Below, one piece after another: positions 22,264-30,276 of a stretch of 34,975 nucleotides of DNA (position 1 is the stretch's first letter; every line of letters begins with the position of its first letter). This DNA is from Welwitschia mirabilis (lineage: Eukaryota > Gnetophyta > Gnetopsida > Welwitschiales). The position numbers and the translations under genes are program-made. The stretch covers positions 183,058,497 to 183,093,471 of the forward strand of contig JBOZIK010000001.1 of NCBI GenBank assembly GCA_051453625.1. The letters run 5' to 3'. The notes under the pieces were generated by a model. It saw only the letters and a program-made list of their open reading frames with translations, did no database searches and was not told the origin of the DNA.

Positions 22264-22769
22264 TATTGAGATATTTGGGAATTAAACTTCACTTGCTAAA
22301 AATAGAAAATCTCGCATTCTTATGTGGTATTACTCAAGTCTAAATTGATTGTTCTATTTTCTCCTCTAATATCCAGTTTAAGTAGGGAGTTACTAGTTTA
22401 TTTTTAGTTATTTTATATGTGATAGATAAAGTGTATTGTTAGAGTTATAGGAAGAGTTTCTGTTTACTTTTCCACTTCTTATTTACAATGAGTTAACTCT
22501 TGAGTAATTCCTATATAAAGGGACTAGAGCTTGGGATATTGTGAGAAAGGGTAAAAGAAAGCTTGTATGTTTTGAGCTTGAGGTGGCTTGGAGTCCATGT
22601 ATCGTGAGTTTGACAAATAATAAAGATCTTATTTCCCATTGAGGTTTCCCTCTGTTTGTGAGGGTTTTACCATGTAAATTCTGGTTTTTTCTGTTGCACA
22701 TAATTTTGAATTTATTGTTTCTTTGTAGTTTATTAACAAGCACAGTATTTGGGAGTGCCTTTCCCAACA
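22264..22769 (+). repeat. 5' LTR of the 1.8-kb element
   Basis: Starts TATTGAG, where the 3' LTR has TGTTGAA, so the terminal TG has decayed to TA, and ends CCCAACA. It contains a TATATAAA box at 22512-22519 and an AATAAA poly(A) signal at 22619-22624, in the expected U3-R order. It aligns throughout with 23571-24073. Confidence 0.9.
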
Positions 22770-22785
22770 AGTGATATCAAAAGTT
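22770..22785 (+). other. Primer-binding site, initiator tRNA-Met type
   Basis: Directly after the LTR end is AGTGATATCAAAAG, a decayed form of the common plant Copia primer-binding site TGGTATCAGAGC. Confidence 0.65.
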
Positions 22786-22917
22786 TAGGTGTAATGCAAA
22801 TAGTGGGGATTTTGGCTTGAACTATTTGTGTCTAACTTGAAGGATTGGACTAGATGGAAGCGTCATTTTAGTGGGAGCTATTGTGAGTTATGAAAATTAT
22901 GGGTGTTGTTTTGGCTA

Positions 22918-23140
22918 TGGATCTGCGACGACCTGCTAATAGTGATGCCTCATCATTTAGTATGGCTTTGTCTATTGAAGAAAAACAATGGAATAAGAAA
23001 CCGAAATGTTAGCATTGTGTGAAAATTAGACATGTGAAGAAAGATCACCCAAGTATCTCTAAAACGAATGAGCCTGTTGTGGAAGCTAATATCTCATTTA
23101 ATGTAATGCAGTGTAGAGCTAGGTTATGGTCCTTTTCTAC
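22918..23140 (+). pseudogene. Copia gag C-terminal remnant with degenerate zinc knuckle
   Basis: A plus-strand frame reads SIEEKQWNKKPKC*HCVKIR, continuing HVKKDHPSISKTNEPVVEAN. This matches the gag CX2CX4HX4C knuckle with the second residue (normally Trp or Tyr) turned into TAG and the last Cys replaced by His. In intact elements gag packages the RNA into virus-like particles; the stop and the lost zinc ligand make this copy non-functional. Confidence 0.7.
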
Positions 23141-23570
23141 CAGGTCATAACTAATAGCTTGCAGCACATGGGAGTTGTATGTTTTTCTTTAGTCCTTTTC
23201 AAATGTAAATAGTATTTTTCTTACCTAATGTGAGTCTTGGATTTGCTATCATGTTAAGACATCACATGCATGGACACTTATGAGACAATGTCTATAATCG
23301 GTGGTTAGATGTTATTTCATGTGTTGGCTTGAGAAGGCCTGGTCCATTTGGATTTTGTGCAGAGATACTCCTCAAGAGTGCTACAGCGTTATAATTCTTC
23401 TGCTTGCTCTAGTTCATGTCTAACAACGATGAATAAGAGGTCTTAAAGTGATGACATCATTCATCAAGAACTTCGTCATTCTGTGGAGATGGTTTTTATG
23501 CCTACAAGATTGGTCATGGTGATTCTTCTTCAAGTTCAAGCTCAAGTGAAGTTGCCTTCAAGTGGGAGAC

Positions 23571-24073
23571 TGTTGAAATATTTGTCAATGCAACTTCACT
23601 TGCTAAAAATAGAAAGTCTCTCCTTCCTATGAAACATTACTCAAGTGTAAATTAATTGTTCGGTTTTCTCCTCTTATGTCTAGTTTAAATATGGGATTAC
23701 TAGTTTACTATGAGTTATTTTATATGTGAGAGATAAACTATATTATTAGAGTGATAGTTAGAGTCTCTGTTTACTTTCCCACTTTTGTGTTTGTTTGTCA
23801 TGAGTTAACTCTTGGATAATTCCTGTATAAAGGGATTAGAATTTGGAATATTGTGAGAAAGGGCAAAAGGTAGCTTATATGTTTTAAGCTTGAGGTGCCT
23901 TAGAGTCCTTGTACGCAGAGTTTAGCAAACAATAAAGAGCCTATTTCTCATGGAGGTTTCCCTCCATTTGTGAGTGTTTTACCATGTAAATTTTGGTGTT
24001 CTTCTGTTGGTATAATTTTCGATTTAGTGTTGCTTTGTAATTTATTGCCAAGCACGGAGCGCCTCTCCCAACA
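23571..24073 (+). repeat. 3' LTR of the 1.8-kb element
   Basis: Begins TGTTGAAATATTTG after GTGGGAGAC and ends CCCAACA; the ends form the inverted TGTTG...CAACA. It has a TGTATAAAG box near 23824 and AATAAA at 23931-23936, colinear with the 5' LTR. Confidence 0.9.
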
Positions 24074-24480
24074 CATCCATGGAAAAAATGCAAATCTTTT
24101 ATTAAGATATCAAGCTTACAAACAATGCTTAAAAGGCCTTAAGCCTTAGTTCTCAATCTCTCATAGTAATCACTTCTCAAAACTGTGCATACAATTTGAT
24201 GCAAAATAAAACCTTAAGCAGAGCTTAAATAAACACAGGACCTAACTTTCTAAATATTCTATACCTATTCCTTGTAATCAGAACTTTTAGTTAAATAATT
24301 GTACTTCATAACCTTGAAGTAATTTCACAATATAATTCTCCTTTACAACTTAAGAAAAGGTCAACATTAAATTTAACATTACAAAAGTCTTAACACAGGT
24401 AACCACAGGCTTAAATTCTCCTTTTCCGAACGCCAATGAAGTGCGCAAGTAGATTTACTTAACCTCTAACGTGCAATTTT
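24074..24480 (-). repeat. Older repeat that the 1.8-kb element inserted into
   Basis: Sequence after the target duplication (ATGGAAAAAATGCAAATC...TTTTATTAAGATATC) reads on the minus strand like an LTR or transcript end with CTTAATAAAAG, an AATAAA signal. Left of the element, 22180-22258 shows similar repeat character (GGTGGTAAAAGCCTC). No gene recognised. Confidence 0.35.
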
Positions 24481-24676
24481 GGAATTATGCGATGTCTCTT
24501 CTTAAGCAAGCTTCTTTCCATTTATTAAAGTCAAAAAAAGAGGCCTACCAAAGGTAAAGGCGACAAAGTTCCAAGGGGCTTAGAATTTTGGTGTTTATTG
24601 AGAAAAGCCCGATAAACGAGATTAATGATTTGCCCTAAAGTTAAGTGTACAATAAAATTACTTTATTGGAGGCGAT

Positions 24677-24702
24677 CGTATCTAGGGCGGGGAAGAGATA
24701 CG
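24677..24702. repeat. Inverted repeat CGTATCT...AGATACG
   Basis: A perfect 7-bp stem with a 12-bp spacer. The same CGTATC core forms the inverted repeat at 24914-24935. Confidence 0.75.
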
Positions 24703-24913
24703 AAGGGTGACAGAGGCGGCAGGCTAGTCAGAGGAAATCACGTCAGTGTCGAGAGACAACGCGAGACAGTCGTACCGAACTCTGTTGGCATTTGCTTGTG
24801 CTTTCCACAATAATATCCCAACACCAATTATCACCTCACATGCTCTTTGCACTCCTGCCTCTCCACACACTTCCCATCGCCACCCAAAGATTTAACATCT
24901 AACAAACCCCACG

Positions 24914-24935
24914 GGATACGTGTCGCTTCGTATCC
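24914..24935. repeat. Inverted repeat GGATACG...CGTATCC
   Basis: A perfect 7-bp stem around TGTCGCTT. The left arm overlaps the ABRE-like ACGTGTC. The arms carry the same core as 24677-24702 in opposite order. Confidence 0.75.
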
Positions 24936-25279
24936 GCCTGCCCAACCAACGCAATCCAAGTGTCTCGTTCCTTGTCAAGTTTTTTAGATTTGTCTGTATG
25001 TGTGCGCACATGTCATCAAAATGCTAAGCTATTGCGCACAGCGAGCTTGTGGATTTCTGTTCTTTAGTTTTTCCGCTGCCGCCATAATTTTCGAAAACGT
25101 GTCCTGAAAAAAAAGTTCCATCGTACACGGGTTGGAGTACAATTTTAGTCTTTGATTTTTTTTGTTGCAAGACTTTTTCAACTTTACTCGTAAATTTACG
25201 TTCACATTCTTGAAAAATTGTTAATTTGTCAATAACTTATATATTTTTAGCATGCAATTTCAAAGTGTACTTGATTGCC

Positions 25280-25544
25280 AGCTTTGTATGTGTATCTAGG
25301 GTATGATTCATGGATAAGACAGAGATATTTGGTAGCCACCTCTAAGGCTAGTATCGACTGCTCAGGCTTTGTATGTGTACCTAGGGTATGAATCATCGAC
25401 AAGACTGAGATATTTGGTAGCCACCTCTAAGGCTAGTATCGACTACTCACAGGCTTTGTATGTGTACCTAGGGTATGAATCATCGACAAGACTGAGATAT
25501 TTGGTAGCCACCCCTAAGGCTAGTATCAATTGCCCACAGGCTTT
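25280..25544 (+). repeat. Three-copy 85/87/87-bp minisatellite
   Basis: Units 25280-25364, 25365-25451 and 25452-25538 are followed by a 6-base start of a fourth (GGCTTT). Copies 2 and 3 are nearly identical; copy 1 is more diverged. The 87-bp period is 29 codons, so one plus frame runs open through copies 2 and 3 and repeats YVYLGYESSTRLRYLVAT. Copy 1 is two bases shorter and out of phase, which argues against translation. It marks the end of the CpG-rich zone. Confidence 0.9.
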
Positions 25545-26680
25545 CATTTAACGAGGCAAACTAATGACCTTGACAACTACAATATAGTAGCATAAATTAA
25601 CTTGAAAAAGACAAATAAAAATAAAAATTATATTTATATTATATAGGATTTGTATGTTTCTTGAAAATTTACTTACCAACACAAATCAAATGATTTACAT
25701 AAAATGTCCTAGATCCATTGAGATCACATGTTAGCATCTTAAATTTTGTCAAACCAAATATTTTACAAACATCTTAAATACAAATTGTTAAAATAATAAA
25801 TGCTTGAACTTTTGTAAGTATGTTATCATATCTCAAAAATCTAATTATGTTTCTGAGAGTTTGTAAAAACTTTAGTTCTTGTCCTTACATGTGCACTTAC
25901 TATTTAACATAAGGCCATACTAAAGAGTATAGAACCATTTAACTTTTCTTAAAATGTAACCTTGCTAAATCTTCGTCCTTCTCACATATTTTAAAAGTTT
26001 TGCTTCTCTTTGTGAGCCTTAACCACTATAGATGTTAGATTCTAATCCATAAGTTAAAAACAAAAGAAATATTTTAAAAAAATGAAATGTCATTCAAATG
26101 ATTCACATAAGCAAAATGCTTTAATGTACACAAGTCAAAAGTGGTCATCAATAATAAAGCTAAAAGCATCTTTCTAGGATCACGAACTAAGTACTAAATA
26201 TAAAATTCCTAACTTGAAATAGTATTACATACAAATTAAATAGAAATGCGAGTTTTATGTAAGCATTACTACTTTTGGAAGATCATATTATTCATTTTCA
26301 CTTTTACCTAAGAAAACCACTTTATGTAACAAGGCACACCTCATCTAACAAATACCACTAGTCCTTTCAAAGTGTTCCCACTCATTTTAATATGTTTGTC
26401 CTCACTTTTGCCAACCTCTTATCTCATTGGTCGCCCTTTAAACCACCTAAAGAAACCTATACACTCACAGAAACTCTTATTTTGGAAACCCAAAACTTTT
26501 ATTGTTAGTGGTATACCAGCTACAATAGAACTGGATATTGACTTCTTAAAAAAAAGATATCCACATTTATAATATCCTTAGATATTACTTTGAGTATGTA
26601 AATTAATTTCCAATATTTTAATAAAATAAAAGAGTAAATAATTAAAAATAAAAGAAACTAAAGCAAAACTACAGAGGGGC
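25545..26680. other. AT-rich non-coding stretch, no gene recognised
   Basis: Lies between the minisatellite and the Aux/IAA promoter. The frame at 26372-26572 (66 codons) resembles no family. No tandem repeat or LTR was found. Confidence 0.4.
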
Positions 26681-26689
26681 ATAACTATG

Positions 26690-27366
26690 TGCGTGAATGA
26701 AAATCCGAGACCGCTAGAAACGCTCTTTGTTGGGTTGACGGTTTCCACGTGCGAAGGTCCATCCGCGCCGCAGAAATCACGAAGGACTGTCCGGCGAGGA
26801 GGGCGTTGATGGGTGCCGACTCGGTAGCAGACAACACATGAGCGGGGGAATTCTTTTGAGACGAAACCAGGTGCCACGTAGGCACATCACATGCCGAAGG
26901 GATGGGTCGGGTCGCGTGGTGTGGAGTCTCGGCGAAGAAAATATGGAGCCACTTTGCTGCTTTAAGATTCATCTGTCGGAATGTCTGCACTGGTCGGCCC
27001 TTTACCCATCATCCGACCTGCTTCCTTTCCTTAATAACACTTGCCTTTCTCGCCGAAGACCCGCCGTCTGCCGCTGCGTTTTCCATCCTCCACCTCAACT
27101 TCAGTGGGCAGCTATTTCCCATTTCCTTCTGCTTTGGAAAAGTGTTTTTTTGTTGGCCCTTGTGCGTAGGTCGGTGCAATTGAGGCCGCACTATTTATGC
27201 ATGTATGGTTGGATACTTGGATGAATTGCTTGGCCTTAACACAACATTCTCTTTCAACTGTAACAATCGAGTGGATCTTGGGACCATTTTTGGGTTCGCA
27301 TTAATTCTCTGTGTTTTTCTGGCTTTCCGCCTGTTGCCGGCGAAAAACGCTTCGATTAATACGGCG
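26690..27366 (+). promoter_or_regulatory. CpG-rich promoter and 5' leader of the Aux/IAA gene
   Basis: A sharp switch to CpG-rich sequence starts near 26690. Seen here: a G-box CACGTG at 26746-26751; ARF-type TGTC hexamers TGTCCG (26788-26793), CAGACA (26828-26833, minus), TGTCGG (26974-26979) and TGTCTG (26982-26987). TGTCGG is the high-affinity ARF site in vitro. A TATTTAT candidate TATA box at 27192-27198 would place transcription start near 27220. Aux/IAA genes are classic early auxin-induced genes, so such sites are expected, but single TGTC cores are common by chance. The open frames here on both strands match nothing and are ignored. Confidence 0.5.
27197..27304 (+). other. Upstream ATG cluster (possible uORFs) before the Aux/IAA start
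   Basis: ATGCATGTATGG holds ATGs at 27197, 27201 and 27205, one in each frame. The first opens a 35-residue uORF ending at 27304, the second a 7-residue uORF ending at 27224, the third is in frame with the Aux/IAA protein and would add 54 residues. They overlap the candidate TATA box, so they matter only if transcription starts further upstream. Confidence 0.4.
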
Positions 27367-28402
27367 ATGGAGTTTTCAGAGGTTTGTAGCTTCAGCTGTG
27401 AGTTGAACTCTGCGTTCGATTCCGTGAAACAGAAGCTGGATTCTTCTTCTTATGATATGGAATCTTGTTCGACCGAGAGATCTTCCTCGGAGGGAATAAT
27501 GAGCGATGAATCGAACTTGGAGTTGGAGCTGGGATTAACGCTCTGGATTGATCCCCAGTCGAAAAGGTCGGTTTCCGCCAAGGAGAATTCAGAAGAGGCC
27601 CGCAACCAAGTCGTGGGATGGCCTCCTGTGCAGAGCTTCAGAAAGAACAGCCTTGGATTGTTCTTTCCCAAGTCTAATGCAGATGAAGAAGATGAAGAAG
27701 AGAGCGCAACAAATTGCGCGGGGCAGCAACGGAAATGTTGTAGCAACAATAATAGGAAAGCGTATGTGAAGGTGAATATGGACGGCGTCGGCATTGGCCG
27801 GAAGATCGATCTCAATTCGTATCGGTCTTATCGTGCCCTCTCGCGCAGGCTGAACGATATGTTTCACTGCCCGACTGGTGAGGCTCTCTTGTTTTCTTTC
27901 TATTGTTATCGGTATTTAAAGCAAATTTCGGGTTGCAGAAGAAGTTCAAAGTTTCAGAAAATGAATTGGATTCTTTTTCGCAGAGAATGGAAGAGAATAC
28001 GGAGAAATCGAGGAGGAAGGGATTGGCAGAGGAACAAAATATGTTCTGACATACGAGGACAGCGAAGGCGACTGGATGCTCGTCGGTGACGTCCCTTGGA
28101 TGTAAGTTTTCCTTTTCGCTTTGGNNNNNNNNNNACTACTCGTTTCAGTTTTCAAATTGAAACTGCGTTTATATCTTCGACATTTCTGCGATTAATTATG
28201 GGTTCTGGTTCTACTTTTCAGGATGTTTGCGCAGACTGCAAAACGCCTACGCATCATGAGAATTTCGGATTTGAATGACTTTGGTACGCTCGGCTCTTCA
28301 CTGAAGCCTTCGTTTTTTCTTTTCTCCTTGTCTTTCTTTTCTCTAAATCTCTTCAAATATGTTGCAGACGAAAGACAGTTCAAGAAGAAAAAGCTGTGCT
28401 AA
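27367..28402 (+). CDS. IAA: Aux/IAA auxin-responsive co-repressor, four exons, 241 residues
   Basis: Predicted exons are 27367-27877, 27984-28101, 28222-28283 and 28368-28402, all with GT-AG introns; the joined frame is open and ends in TAA. Domain I (residues 51-59) is LELELGLTL, the EAR repression motif that recruits TOPLESS. A KR pair (66-67) precedes domain [15 protein letters not shown] (82-94), the degron bound by TIR1/AFB and auxin. Domains III (about 132-168, [17 protein letters not shown], with the PB1 lysine K135) and IV (about 190-222, [17 protein letters not shown] acidic face) form the PB1 domain that pairs with ARFs. The tail ends KKKKLC, a possible nuclear signal. GVGIGRK recalls the IAA10-13 group. 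Met at 27367 has G at -3 and +4; an upstream in-frame ATG at 27205 is less likely. Intron 2 contains a 10-N gap. Confidence 0.92.
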
Positions 28403-29068
28403 AGATACCTCTGCAAAGAGCGGTGATTACATATTCTGAAACATCGGTCCTCCCTCTTTGTAACACAAGGCGTTTTGAATGTCAATCATTCTTATTTATT
28501 CTTATTTTCTTTGTTATTTCCTTTAGTTTTATGTTATGGCTAATGCTCTTTCTTGGGCTTCTCAAGCTACCGTCGAATGTTCATCTCTGAGAATTTATAT
28601 TATATTATCTTACATTATAAGCATGATTATATTATCTTCTTTTTATTAGTGATAAATATTTAAGAAAAACGAGAATGTCCTTTCTCACGGATTAATTGGA
28701 ATGTAAATTCTTCATAGAATACAAATACATGAGTTGAAATTGCTAACTCTCAGACGCTGCTCCATGTCTATTCTTTACCAAAATTGTTAATGAAGTGTAA
28801 AAAACTTATATTGCCTTTACCTTCAAAGAATTTAAAGCTTTCATTCCAAGAAAAATTATTGTGTAAGTCAGTTATTATATTTACTCTAGAGCGTAATGAA
28901 AATGATTTGAATACTTAATGAAACACAAAAGTTTGTCATTGAAACTATGATGATTATTTGTTTCATTGTTTTTGATACAAATGTATGGCTTCATTAATAT
29001 TTTATTTACTTACTAAGACTTATGTGTACATTTTTAAGGAAACTTTTAAAAAATTATTAATGGTTTTT
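28403..29068. other. 3' flank of the Aux/IAA gene, no further gene recognised
   Basis: Returns quickly to AT-rich sequence. The transcript end must lie in the first few hundred bases but no clear plant poly(A) signal stands out. The frame 28396-28590 overlaps the gene's stop and resembles nothing. Confidence 0.45.
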
Positions 29069-29196
29069 CATTAAAATTATGCATACTTCTTTCAAATTTG
29101 TAAAGAAAAAGTTAAAATGTGTTAATGGTTTTTCTATATATTTTTATATATCATTAAAATTATGCATACTTCTTTTAAATTTGTAAAGAAAAAGTT
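29069..29196 (+). repeat. 45-bp direct repeat, two copies
   Basis: 29069-29113 and 29152-29196 both read CATTAAAATTATGCATACTT onward to AAAGAAAAAGTT with a single C/T difference, separated by 38 bp that also carries a partial TTAATGGTTTTT repeat. Confidence 0.9.
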
Positions 29197-29199
29197 GAG

Positions 29200-29480
29200 A
29201 TTCCACTAATACTAGAGTGTTAGATACATTAAATGTAAAACAATCCTATATCCAATTTCTTGCATTGGCCTCCAAATAACTAATTCTTTAATCTTTGCTT
29301 ACATTGGCCTCCAAATAACTAATTCTTTAATCTTTGCTTAGAGGTTTTTAAAAAGTAGGAGGCTTGTTCGTGGGTAGACCTATAACTTTGAGGCCCAAAA
29401 TAACCAAGATGATACAATTATCTTTTAACATGATAAAAAATTGGTTGTCTTTAACTCTTTAACCATAATAAAGCATAAGA
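29200..29480 (+). repeat. Dispersed repeat family R, copy 2, with an internal perfect duplication
   Basis: Colinear with 18820-19070. Inside it 29263-29301 and 29302-29340 are identical 39-bp units starting CATTGGCCTCCAAATAAC. Perfect identity inside an otherwise diverged repeat implies a recent duplication or an assembly stutter. Confidence 0.6.
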
Positions 29481-29578
29481 AATTGGGATATGAAAGCAAT
29501 ATGATTATATTTTAAAGAATAATTTTTTTTTTTGAATTTTTGGACTTTTTACCATTCTTGGACATTTGATAAGATATT

Positions 29579-29750
29579 ATTTTCCTTTGAAAAATACTAC
29601 TTATGCTACTTCTAATTTTTTTGAATAATTAAATGCATATTATTATTTAAGTAACTTGTTAATATTTTCCTTTGAAAAATATACTTGTCATGTTACTTCT
29701 AATTGTTATGAATAATTAAATGCATATTAGTACTTAACTAACTTGTTAAT
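29579..29750 (+). repeat. 85-bp tandem duplication
   Basis: Units from 29579 and 29664 share ATTTTCCTTTGAAAAATA and GAATAATTAAATGCATATTA, ending with AACTTGTTAAT. They are diverged at roughly one base in eight by eye. Confidence 0.8.
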
Positions 29751-30276
29751 TCTTGTAAACCATTAACTTTGACAAATCCTATAATAATTAATAAATATTT
29801 AAATAATTTTTAAATGACTTTGATAACTTTAATAGATATCTTTACTTTAATATCTAAGTCGATCAAAAGAGAGATTTAAATTATGAAATTTTTAAATAAA
29901 AATTACCTTTGACTAGAATATGCATAAGGAATATCAATTTTTTAAATGAATACACTTCTGGGCATTAGTGCTTTCTCATAATTAAATTTCCTTTTAATTT
30001 TTATTTGTGCTTAACAAATTCTTTAAGAATTTAGAAACACAAAATTAAATGCAGGGGTATGGATTAAATACAACTTTAAAAACCCTAATTTCCTTATGTT
30101 ACAAAAAGAAATTTGCATTTTGATCTTGCTTTTTTTTTTACCTAGCTTATTATAAACATTATTTTATGCTTTGATCTCCTCTTAAATTTGTTATTGTAAA
30201 AACAAGCAGAAAAAGAGCATGTAAGAAAAGGAAAAAAGTAGATGACAAAAACAATTTACACAACAATTAACATGGT
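29751..30276. other. AT-rich non-coding stretch, no gene recognised
   Basis: No coding, RNA or repeat feature could be supported. Confidence 0.4.

Larger units (their letters stand above)
22264..24073 (+). mobile_element. Complete non-autonomous Copia-type LTR element (1.81 kb)
   Basis: Has a 506-bp 5' LTR, a tRNA-type primer-binding site, about 800 bp of interior, a GTGGGAGA polypurine tract and a 503-bp 3' LTR, flanked by CATCT/CATCC. The interior keeps only a degenerate Copia gag zinc knuckle; protease, integrase, RT and RNase H are absent. That makes it a gag-bearing non-autonomous derivative (TRIM- or BARE2-like in principle) or an internal-deletion copy. LTRs differ at about 29 of 180 aligned bases counted by eye, so the insertion is old. 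It landed in other repeat DNA, because flanking sequence continues across it (see 24074-24480). Confidence 0.85.
24493..24966. promoter_or_regulatory. Putative distal auxin-response element cluster in a CpG island
   Basis: Four canonical auxin-response hexamers lie within 474 bp: TGTCTC at 24493-24498 and 24961-24966, and GAGACA (the same site on the minus strand) at 24753-24758 and 24763-24768. The last two are 10 bp apart, one helical turn. Beside them are TGTCGA at 24747-24752 and the bZIP-type CACGTCA at 24739-24745, so CACGTCA, TGTCGA, GAGACA, GAGACA fall in 30 bp. An ABRE-like ACGTGTC lies at 24918-24924. ARF transcription factors are known to bind TGTCNN, and bZIP sites are known partners in composite elements. 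It lies 2.4-2.9 kb upstream of the Aux/IAA start; a link to that gene is inference. Confidence 0.45.
24601..25140. other. CpG-rich gene-free island
   Basis: By eye, 24601-24960 has about 20 CpG pairs, whereas 2041-2400 in the gypsy LTR has one. Retained CpG points to low methylation or recent origin. The open frame 24625-24813 is arginine/glycine rich, matches nothing and is probably a composition effect. No splice-linked coding potential was found, so a regulatory region or an undetected promoter is likelier than a gene. Confidence 0.5.

Noticed and set aside
24625-24813. 62-codon frame in the CpG island.
   Set aside because: Arg/Gly-rich, no recognisable motif, no splice-linked continuation; explained by local GC content.
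25369-25551. 60-codon frame as a repeat protein.
   Set aside because: It exists only because the minisatellite period is divisible by three; copy 1 is out of frame and no gene structure surrounds it.
26578-27224. Several overlapping open frames on both strands upstream of the Aux/IAA start (99, 101, 128, 93 and 60 codons).
   Set aside because: They overlap each other on opposite strands, resemble no family, and sit in CpG-rich promoter sequence where stop codons are rarer. Composition explains them.
27450-27867. Minus-strand and alternative plus-strand frames inside the Aux/IAA first exon.
   Set aside because: They are shadows of the real exon, whose frame carries all four conserved Aux/IAA domains.
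27205-28089. Single-exon reading of the Aux/IAA gene as a 294-residue protein.
   Set aside because: That frame runs past the GT donor at 27878 into intron 1 and loses domain IV; splicing restores [17 protein letters not shown] exactly.
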